A DNA stretch of 16,436 nucleotides from Clostridiales bacterium (GTDB lineage: Bacteria > Bacillota > Clostridia > Christensenellales > Aristaeellaceae), in the NCBI GenBank assembly GCA_004556985.1, contig SFFC01000086.1, positions 1-16,436 on the forward strand. Reading direction: 5' to 3'. Shown one piece after another: positions 11,676 to 16,436 of this stretch. The first letter of the stretch is position 1; each line of letters opens with the position of its first letter. The translations under genes and the position numbers were made by a program. The notes beneath the pieces were generated by a model that was given only the letters and a program-made list of their open reading frames with translations, ran no database searches and was not told the DNA's origin.

Positions 11676-12419
11676 ATGAGCCGTTTGAAGGGAATCACCG
11701 GCCTGCTCGCGGCGCTGACGGTCGTGCTCGCGGCGGCGGGCGCGCTCTGCGGCGCCGTGTCGGGGCTGTCGCGCGACGCGTCGCTCTACGGGGCGCGCTC
11801 GCGCGAAACCGTCCGGGAGACGATGGGCCTGTCCTCGCAGGAGGAGGTCACCGCGGCGATCGGCCTTGACGAGCAGGCGCAGGAGGCGCTGGCGCAGCAG
11901 ATCGCGGAGGGCATGGGCCGGGCGGAGGCTGACTTTGCGCTTGAGCCCCTGAACGCGCGCGAGCAGGCGCATCTGCGCGACGTGCGCGATTTGATGCTGC
12001 GGCTTGAAGGCGCGTCAAAGGTGTGCTTTTCGCTGGCCGCGGCGCTGGCGGTCGTCCTCGCCTGGACGGGCGCGAGGCTCCCAAGGCGCAGGAAAACGCT
12101 GCTGTTGGGCGCGGCCGCGGGCCTGGGCGCGCTGCTTGCTGGTGGGCTGCTGCTCGCCGCGCTTTTGCGCGGGCTGGGCTTTGCGCGGCTGTTTGCCGGC
12201 GCGCACGAGCTGCTGTTTTCAAACGACCTCTGGCTGATGAATCCTGAAACGGACGTGCTCATCCGCATGATGCCCCAGGCGCTCTTTGAGCGCGCGGCGG
12301 CGCAGGCGGCGCTGGGCGCGCTGCGGCTGTTTGCGGCGGTCGGCGTGCTGCTGATCGCGATCGAAGGTCTGGTGGGCGGCATGATCCGCCGCCACCTCGC
12401 GGAGGAAGACAAAGCATGA
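11676..12419 (+). CDS. DUF1461/TIGR01906 membrane protein, Lit-like
   Basis: A 247-residue integral membrane protein with hydrophobic segments at about 8-30, 117-132, 142-165 and 213-236, and a soluble loop between the first two. Pattern features of the DUF1461/TIGR01906 family are HLRDVRDLM (His99) in the loop and FAGAHELLFSNDLWLMNPETDVLIRMMP (His177, then the W-x-x-x-P-x-T-D block). One member of this family, Lit of Enterococcus, moves an acyl chain within the lipidated cysteine of lipoproteins, making lyso-form lipoproteins. Whether this protein does the same is inference, so no symbol is given. The start follows AAGGGGGGA, 87 nt after prfB. The stop overlaps the tsaD start by ATGA, so the two are translationally coupled. 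Confidence 0.72.
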   Translation: MSRLKGITGLLAALTVVLAAAGALCGAVSGLSRDASLYGARSRETVRETMGLSSQEEVTAAIGLDEQAQEALAQQIAEGMGRAEADFALEPLNAREQAHLRDVRDLMLRLEGASKVCFSLAAALAVVLAWTGARLPRRRKTLLLGAAAGLGALLAGGLLLAALLRGLGFARLFAGAHELLFSNDLWLMNPETDVLIRMMPQALFERAAAQAALGALRLFAAVGVLLIAIEGLVGGMIRRHLAEEDKA

Positions 12420-13474
12420 AGTATGAACAGAGCGCCAGAGAGCAGACGCAGCGCCTGCAGGCCGCGGGCCATGCGACGATCCTGGCGATTGAATCGAGCT
12501 GCGACGAGACGGCGGCTGCCGTCGTGCGCGACGGGCGCGAGGTGCTCTCCTCGGTGATCTCCTCGCAGATTCCGCTGCATGCGATGTATGGCGGCGTCGT
12601 GCCGGAAATCGCCTCGCGCAAGCACGTGGAGAGCGTCGACCCCGTCGTCGAGGAGGCGCTCAAGAAGGCGGGCATGACGCTCGCGCAGATCGATGCCGTC
12701 GCCGTGACCTACGGCCCGGGGCTGGTCGGCGCGCTGCTCATCGGGGTGTCGGCGGCCAAGGCGCTGGCCTACGCGGCGGACAAGCCGCTCATCCCCGTCA
12801 ACCATATCGAGGGGCACGTCAGCGCGAACTACGTCGCCCATCCGGAGCTCACGCCGCCGTTTGTCTGCCTGGTCGCCTCGGGCGGGCATTCGCACATTGT
12901 GCGCGTCGAGGATTACGGCGTCTATACGCTGCTGGGCCAGACGATGGACGACGCGGCGGGCGAGGCGTTTGACAAGGCGGCGCGCGTGCTCGGCCTGCCC
13001 TATCCCGGTGGGCCGCTGCTTGACAAGCTCAGCCACGAGGGCAATCCCCACGCACTGAAGCTGCCGCACGTGCAGACCCCGGGCCGCTACGATTACAGCT
13101 TTTCCGGGCTCAAGACGGCGCTGATCAACGCCGTCCACAGGCTGCGCCAGAGCGGGCAGGAGGTGCCCGCCGCCGACATCGCGGCGAGCTTCCAATATGC
13201 CGCCGTCGAGCTTCTGAGCGACAAGGCCGTCCTCGCCGCGAGGGAGACGGGCGCGAAAACCATGGCGCTGGCGGGCGGCGTGGCGAGCAACTCCGGATTG
13301 CGCAACACGATGAACGACAAATGCCAGCGCGCGGGCATCCGGCTCGTGATGCCGCCGCCGATCCTGTGCACGGACAACGCGGCCATGATCGGCAGCGCGG
13401 CCTTCTATCGGCTCATGCGCGGGGAGATCGCGGGGCTTGACCTCAACGCCTGCCCGGGGCTGAGGCTGGTGTGA
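12416..13474 (+). CDS. tsaD: tRNA N6-adenosine threonylcarbamoyltransferase TsaD
   Basis: Transfers threonylcarbamoyl from its adenylate to A37 of ANN-decoding tRNAs to form t6A, working with TsaB and TsaE. The 352 residues hold the ASKHA-fold signatures: ILAIESSCDETAAAVV (22-37), YGPGLVGALLIG, the metal-binding HIEGH (His130, His134), LVASGGHSHIV, YPGGPLLDKLS, FSGLKTA, GGVASNSGLR and CTDNAAMIGSAAFY. The usual TsaD begins close to the ILAIESSCDE block, so the first 20 residues are an N-terminal extension. The ATG 12416 start is supported by GGAGG 11 nt upstream and by the ATGA overlap with the preceding gene. tsaB and tsaE are not in the window. The gene is last in its unit and is followed by the unusual 415-nt intergenic region. 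Confidence 0.96.
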   Translation: MKYEQSAREQTQRLQAAGHATILAIESSCDETAAAVVRDGREVLSSVISSQIPLHAMYGGVVPEIASRKHVESVDPVVEEALKKAGMTLAQIDAVAVTYGPGLVGALLIGVSAAKALAYAADKPLIPVNHIEGHVSANYVAHPELTPPFVCLVASGGHSHIVRVEDYGVYTLLGQTMDDAAGEAFDKAARVLGLPYPGGPLLDKLSHEGNPHALKLPHVQTPGRYDYSFSGLKTALINAVHRLRQSGQEVPAADIAASFQYAAVELLSDKAVLAARETGAKTMALAGGVASNSGLRNTMNDKCQRAGIRLVMPPPILCTDNAAMIGSAAFYRLMRGEIAGLDLNACPGLRLV

Positions 13475-13516
13475 ACCTGCCGCTTTTGAAAAGCCTACAC
13501 ATAATTTGGAAAAGAA

Positions 13517-13573
13517 ATGACAAACCACGCTTAGATGTTACAGCTGCGTAACATTTAAACGTGGTTTTGTCAT
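13517..13573. repeat. 57-bp palindrome in the tsaD-cwlD intergenic region
   Basis: Arms of 25 and 26 nt (13517-13541 and 13548-13573) pair throughout except for one mismatch, one G-T pair and one bulged T, around the loop AGCTGC. Outer parts read ATGACA-AACCACG and CGTGGTTTTGTCAT; inner parts ATGTTAC and GTAACAT. It lies 42 nt after the tsaD stop and could end tsaD transcripts, but the T-run sits within the stem, unlike a normal terminator. It directly adjoins the DnaA-box cluster. Confidence 0.8.
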
Positions 13574-13584
13574 AACAATTCAGC

Positions 13585-13752
13585 TGTGGAAAACTAAAAT
13601 TATCCACAGGCCTGAGGAAAACTATGGACAACTGACGGGGAAAAGTCGGAAACTCTGTGGAAAGCATGCCGTTTTTCCGGGCTTTTCAAGGAAAAATGTT
13701 GTGGACAAGGCTGGGGAAAACTGTGGAAAACCTGTGGGCAACCCGTGTATAA
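13585..13752. other. DnaA-box cluster, possible replication origin or DnaA-titration locus
   Basis: One perfect box TTATCCACA (13600-13608) is on the + strand. Opposite-orientation near-matches to TGTGGATAA lie at 13585 (TGTGGAAAA), 13623 (TATGGACAA), 13656 (TGTGGAAAG), 13700 (TGTGGACAA), 13722 (TGTGGAAAA), 13733 (TGTGGGCAA) and 13744 (CGTGTATAA); three of these differ by a single base. Eight in about 170 nt is dense. The region is AT-richer than the genes around it, with ATATAAATAT at 13786-13795 as a possible unwinding segment. No dnaA or dnaN is in the window and genes on both sides point the same way, so a canonical origin is not shown. Confidence 0.6.
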
Positions 13753-13831
13753 CCCTTGAACGGATTTGTAACAATTCTTGCGGGGATATAAATATCGGTG
13801 ACCCCTACACATCGTATGGAAACCCACCGTC

Positions 13832-13856
13832 ATAATCGCGCGGACGCCGGCATACT
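13832..13856 (+). promoter_or_regulatory. Possible sporulation sigma-E-type promoter for cwlD
   Basis: ATA (13832-13834) and CATACT (13851-13856) are 16 nt apart, which resembles the sigma-E pattern of -35 ATA and -10 CATACA. In Bacillus subtilis cwlD is made in sporulation under sigma-E and sigma-G. The match is short and could be chance; whether this organism sporulates is not known from the window. Confidence 0.25.
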
Positions 13857-13889
13857 CCTTGAAACGGCCAACCGGGGGAGGGGAGCGTT

Positions 13890-14690
13890 ATGAACGGTTT
13901 TCTGAGGGATCGCGTGCGTCTGACGGCGGGGCTGCTGCTCGGGATTTCGCTCGTGTGCACGGGCGCGCTGCTCTTTGGCGCGGGAAACAGCGCCATGCAG
14001 ACCTTCGCGCCGGAGCAGACTGCCGGCGCGCCGGCGCAGGAGGACGCGGGGCCGCTCGCGGAGATGACCATCGCCGTCGATCCCGGCCACGGCGGGTATG
14101 ACGGCGGCGCGGTGGGGCGGGTCAGCGGGACGCCGGAGAAGGGGCTGAACCTCGACGTCGCGCTGCGGCTGGCGCGGCTGCTGGAGGCGAAGGGCGCCAG
14201 GGTCATCATGACGCGCACGGACGACCGCGCGCTGTGCGACGAGGACCCGCCCATCCGCAAGAAGCTCCAGGACATGCAGCGGCGCGCGGCGCTGATTCAG
14301 GCGGGCGGGGCGGACATGGTGCTCTCCATCCACATGAACGAATACGCGGGGCGCAGCGAGAGCGGGCCGCAGGTCTTTTTCAGGGAGGGCTGCCCGGCGG
14401 GGCGTCTGCTCGCGGGCGCGATTCAGCAGGCGATGATCGACAACCTCCATCCCAAGACGGAGCGCACGGCGCTGGGCGGGGACTACTACATCCTGACGCT
14501 GGGCGTGCCCTCGGCGCTGATAGAATGCGGGTTTCTCTCCAACCGGGACGAGGAGGCGCGGCTGCTGACGGAAAGCTACCGCGAGGCGGTGGCGCAGGCG
14601 GTCTGCGCGGGCGTGCTCGCCTGGGCGTCGCTGCCGGGGGAATACCCCGAGCCGCTTGCAGCGGTCGACCGGTCGGATGAGCCGCACTGA
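13890..14690 (+). CDS. cwlD: N-acetylmuramoyl-L-alanine amidase, CwlD-like
   Basis: A 266-residue zinc amidase (Amidase_3) that cuts the bond between muramic acid and L-alanine in peptidoglycan. Residues 11-31 form an N-terminal membrane or signal segment, so the enzyme acts outside the membrane. The catalytic domain starts near 59: DPGHGGYDGGA (His67), EKGLNLDVA (Glu83), SIHMNEY (His148) and the catalytic IECGFLSN (Glu212) are all present. The single domain with no cell-wall-binding repeats and the blocks GPQVFF, YYIL and ECGFLSNRDEEARLL resemble CwlD, which helps make muramic-delta-lactam in spore cortex. A vegetative amidase of the same fold cannot be excluded. The start follows GGGGGAGGGGAG. 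It stands apart from its neighbours, with a 415-nt region before and a 358-nt region after. Confidence 0.85.
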   Translation: MNGFLRDRVRLTAGLLLGISLVCTGALLFGAGNSAMQTFAPEQTAGAPAQEDAGPLAEMTIAVDPGHGGYDGGAVGRVSGTPEKGLNLDVALRLARLLEAKGARVIMTRTDDRALCDEDPPIRKKLQDMQRRAALIQAGGADMVLSIHMNEYAGRSESGPQVFFREGCPAGRLLAGAIQQAMIDNLHPKTERTALGGDYYILTLGVPSALIECGFLSNRDEEARLLTESYREAVAQAVCAGVLAWASLPGEYPEPLAAVDRSDEPH

Positions 14691-14720
14691 GACGAATGAT
14701 AGAGAAAAACGGATGACAGG

Positions 14721-14784
14721 CGCGAAGCGAAGAAGGGGTTTGGGGATGAAATCCCCAAGCAGGTCATAGGGCGGCAGCCCTATC
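14721..14784. repeat. Two-hairpin intergenic repeat, copy 2 (after cwlD)
   Basis: Begins with CGCGAAGCGAAGAAGGG like copy 1. The first stem (14738-14747 with 14751-14760) is closed by GAA, and the second (14766-14772 with 14777-14783) by GGCA. It begins 30 nt after the cwlD stop. Stem positions that differ from copy 1 keep pairing, for example outer TTG-CAA becoming ATA-TAT in stem 2. Confidence 0.8.
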
Positions 14785-14810
14785 GTATCTCAATATTCAT
14801 TAAGAAGGCA

Positions 14811-14848
14811 GTTTCAGAGCAGGCTGCGAAGCAGCCTACGATTGAAAC
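14811..14848. repeat. Nested hairpin with a GCGAAGC tip
   Basis: AGGCTGC-GAA-GCAGCCT (14821-14837) is a perfect 7-bp stem with a GAA loop. It is flanked by GTTTCA (14811-14816) and TGAAAC (14843-14848), which pair as an outer stem. The tip GCGAAGC is the same as in the leader of the two-hairpin repeats 100 nt upstream. No T-run follows. Confidence 0.65.
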
Positions 14849-14953
14849 GGGTTGGATGCGCAAAGCGGGAATTCAGGCCTAAACCGGGTCGGGAAGGGCT
14901 CATTGAAGAAGCGATGATGGCGGATTTTCCGATGTCGTGCGGGCATTCCGCTC

Positions 14954-14982
14954 TTTACCTTTGCGGAAATTGATGATATACT
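14954..14982 (+). promoter_or_regulatory. Sigma-A-type promoter of the mrnC-thyX unit
   Basis: TTTACC (14954-14959), a 17-nt spacer and TATACT (14977-14982) with an upstream TG (TGATATACT) form a good extended -10 promoter, similar to secA P2. The rest of the 358-nt gap between cwlD and mrnC holds repeat copy 2 and the nested hairpin; I see no gene in it. Confidence 0.72.
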
Positions 14983-15048
14983 GTAGGCTACGAAAATGGA
15001 TGAAAAGGCGCTTTCGCCCATCAGGAAGATTGAAAAGGATGTGGCCTT

Positions 15049-15495
15049 TTGCAGCAGGAGGGACTGGAGGCGGCGCGCAGCGTCATGGGGGAGATGGACC
15101 CCCGGACGCTCAACCCGCTTCAGATGGCATATATCGGCGATACGGTGCATGATCTCTACGTCCGCAGCCGGCTGGTCGCGCGCGGCATGAGCGTCGGCGC
15201 GATGCACAGGCAGGCGGTGCGCATGGTCAGCGCCGCGGCGCAGGCGAGGATGCTCGAGGCGATCGAGGGCGAGCTGACCGAGGCGGAGGCCGACATCGCC
15301 CGGCGCGGGCGCAACGCGCAGGCCAAGCACGCCGCACCCAAAAACGCCGACCCCGCCGATTACGCGCACGCCACGGGGCTGGAGGCGCTCTGGGGCTATC
15401 TGTATATCACGAAGCAGAACGAGCGGCTGAGCGCGCTGATGGCGGACGCGCTCGCGCGCACGGAGGCACTATGGCAAAGGCAAAGCTCAAGGTGA
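15049..15495 (+). CDS. mrnC: Mini-ribonuclease III
   Basis: A dimeric RNase III-type nuclease without the double-stranded-RNA-binding domain; in Bacillus it matures the ends of 23S rRNA. Family features are LNPLQMAYIGDTVHDLYVRSRL (metal-binding Asp in the first signature), RRGRNAQAKHAAPKNADPADYAHATGLEALWGYLYI (second acidic signature EALWGYL) and a length of 136-148 residues against about 130-145 usual. The start is uncertain. TTG 15049 has AAGGA 9 nt upstream and gives 148 residues. ATG 15085 gives 136 residues but its GGAGG is 14 nt away. Both keep the whole nuclease domain. The 3' end overlaps thyX by 25 nt, so the two are probably cotranslated. cysS, which often precedes mrnC in Firmicutes, is absent here. 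Confidence 0.92.
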   Translation: MQQEGLEAARSVMGEMDPRTLNPLQMAYIGDTVHDLYVRSRLVARGMSVGAMHRQAVRMVSAAAQARMLEAIEGELTEAEADIARRGRNAQAKHAAPKNADPADYAHATGLEALWGYLYITKQNERLSALMADALARTEALWQRQSSR

Positions 15496-16196
15496 TTTTG
15501 CTGCGCGCGACGCCCGATCCCGACGAGATCGTGGCGCTGGGCGCGCGGCTTTGCTACGCGCAGGCGGATATCGAGAGCCTGCGCGAGCGCGTCGAGGCGG
15601 CGGATCAGCAGAAATATGTGGAGCGCGTCATGGGGCGCGGGCATCTGTCCGTGACCGAGCACGCGAGCTTCACGTTCGCCGTGGAGGGCGTCTCGCGGGC
15701 GCTGCTCGCGCAGCTGACGCGGCACAGGATCGCGTCGTTCTCCGTGCAGAGCCAGCGCTACGTCTCGATGGCGGACGGGTTTGACTACGTCATCCCGCCG
15801 TCGATCTCGGCGCTGGGCGAGGCGGAGGAGCGGGAATTCATCCGGCAGATGGAGACCATGCACGCATGGTATCGCAGTTGGCAGGAAAAACTGGGCGGGT
15901 CGGGCGAGGCGGCCAATCAGGACGCGCGCTTCGTGCTGCCCAACGCGGCGGCGACGCGCCTGCTGGTCACGATGAACGCGCGGGAGCTGCTGCACTTCTT
16001 CGAGCTGCGCTGCTGCAACCGCGCGCAGTGGGAAATCCGCGAGATGGCCTGGCAGATGCTGGCGGCCTGCCGGCGCGAGGCGCCCGCGCTGTTTGCAGGC
16101 GCTGGGCCGGCCTGCCTGCGGGGCGACTGCCCGGAGGGGAAGAACACCTGCGGCAGGGCCTACGAGGTGCGCGAGCGGGCGCAGGCGCTTGACTGA
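15471..16196 (+). CDS. thyX: FAD-dependent thymidylate synthase ThyX
   Basis: Makes dTMP from dUMP using methylenetetrahydrofolate as carbon donor and reduced FAD as electron source, in place of ThyA. The ThyX motif RHR-x7-S is present as RHRIASFSVQS (84-94), followed by QRY. Upstream lies GHLSVTEHASFTFAVEGVSRALLAQL (57-82), and downstream FVLPNAAATRLLVTMNARELLHFFELRCCNRAQWEIREMA, which matches the conserved substrate-binding region. At 241 residues it is of usual size (about 215-250). A C-terminal stretch has four cysteines (CLRGDCPEGKNTCGRAY, plus one before), as in many clostridial ThyX proteins. GGAG lies before the ATG, inside the end of mrnC. The mrnC-thyX pair is a common Firmicute arrangement, usually followed by rlmB. 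Confidence 0.97.
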   Translation: MAKAKLKVILLRATPDPDEIVALGARLCYAQADIESLRERVEAADQQKYVERVMGRGHLSVTEHASFTFAVEGVSRALLAQLTRHRIASFSVQSQRYVSMADGFDYVIPPSISALGEAEEREFIRQMETMHAWYRSWQEKLGGSGEAANQDARFVLPNAAATRLLVTMNARELLHFFELRCCNRAQWEIREMAWQMLAACRREAPALFAGAGPACLRGDCPEGKNTCGRAYEVRERAQALD

Positions 16197-16233
16197 GCAC
16201 CGGCATGATGTCGGCTGCAAGCCCGACGAAATG

Positions 16234-16289
16234 CTGTAAAGCCCGCTGCTTTGCGATCGGGACCGGAGCTTTACAGAAGGATTTACAGA
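16234..16289. repeat. TTTACAG inverted and direct repeats downstream of thyX
   Basis: CTGTAAAGC (16234-16242) and GCTTTACAG (16268-16276) are perfect 9-bp inverted copies 25 nt apart, and a further TTTACAGA lies at 16282-16289. TTTACA at 16270 with CATACG 16 nt later could be a weak promoter for the next gene. Operator, RNA hairpin or terminator roles are all possible. The 133-nt gap holds nothing else clear. Confidence 0.5.
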
Positions 16290-16329
16290 GTCATACGGAT
16301 TGACGGTTCAAACCGGGAAAGAGGAAACC

Positions 16330-16436
16330 ATGGCATACTACGATCAGTTTACAAAGAAGCCGCAGAGCCACAGGGACGACTGGCGCGACGACGAATTCAC
16401 CCGCCGCCCCCAGCGCGACGAGGGCAAGGGCGTGCC
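16330..16436 (+). CDS. Partial gene after thyX, possibly rlmB
   Basis: The first 35 residues, MAYYDQFTKKPQSHRDDWRDDEFTRRPQRDEGKGV, are open to the window edge. The ATG follows AAAGAGGAAA. The sequence is highly charged and looks disordered, with no domain visible. In Firmicutes the 23S rRNA 2'-O-methyltransferase gene rlmB often follows mrnC-thyX and can carry a charged N-terminal extension, so rlmB is the best guess. It rests on gene order alone. Confidence 0.55.
   Translation, partial: MAYYDQFTKKPQSHRDDWRDDEFTRRPQRDEGKGV

Larger units (their letters stand above)
13494..13812. repeat. Nested 9-bp direct repeats around the DnaA-box cluster
   Basis: CCTACACAT occurs at 13494-13502 and 13804-13812, each followed after five bases by GGAAA. 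Inside this pair TAACAATTC occurs at 13573-13581 and 13769-13777. Both pairs are in direct orientation and enclose the DnaA-box cluster. The arrangement could reflect protein-binding iterons or an old insertion. Confidence 0.6.

Noticed and set aside
13475..13889. A small gene or CRISPR array in the tsaD-cwlD gap
   Set aside because: No frame has a start, ribosome site and plausible protein together. The repeats are DnaA-box-like and irregularly spaced, without the repeat-spacer rhythm of CRISPR.

Overview
The window is 16.4 kb of GC-rich DNA packed with genes that all lie on the + strand. Gene content points to a GC-rich anaerobic Firmicute, most likely a clostridial gut lineage: type III glutamine synthetase, MrnC, ThyX, a CwlD-type amidase, a DUF1461/Lit-like protein and prfB with a frameshift site. 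A Christensenellales-like organism is a guess from gene content and composition, not a measured placement.

Region 1 (1-7402) is one apparent transcription unit: glnN (glutamine synthetase III), a multi-pass membrane protein with GT-C glycosyltransferase-like layout, glmS, and a second copy of the membrane protein. Gaps are 16, 31 and 25 nt, and a strong hairpin terminator closes the unit. GlnN makes glutamine and GlmS spends it to make glucosamine-6-phosphate. The paired membrane proteins may act on envelope sugars, but this is inference.

Region 2 (7403-10486) is secA with an elaborate leader: two promoter-like sites, a terminator-like hairpin that competes with an alternative pairing, and an inverted repeat over the second -35. 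The secA reading frame is broken near 9433, where about 19 nt encoding a conserved segment appear to be missing. A two-hairpin intergenic repeat follows.

Region 3 (10487-13474) holds prfB (release factor 2), a Lit-like membrane protein and tsaD (tRNA t6A synthesis). prfB is read through a +1 frameshift site whose in-frame stop is UAA rather than the usual UGA.

Region 4 (13475-13889) is the most unusual stretch: about 415 nt, visibly AT-richer than its surroundings. It has a 57-bp palindrome, a dense cluster of DnaA-box-like sequences including one perfect TTATCCACA, and two nested pairs of 9-bp direct repeats. It resembles a replication origin or a DnaA-titrating locus, but no dnaA or dnaN is in view and genes on both sides run the same way.

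Region 5 (13890-16436) holds a CwlD-like amidase, a second copy of the two-hairpin repeat, a promoter, mrnC (23S rRNA maturation) overlapping thyX (dTMP synthesis), and the start of a further gene, possibly rlmB, cut by the window edge. The two intergenic repeats differ by compensatory changes in their stems while keeping their loops, so they look like a structured, dispersed element.
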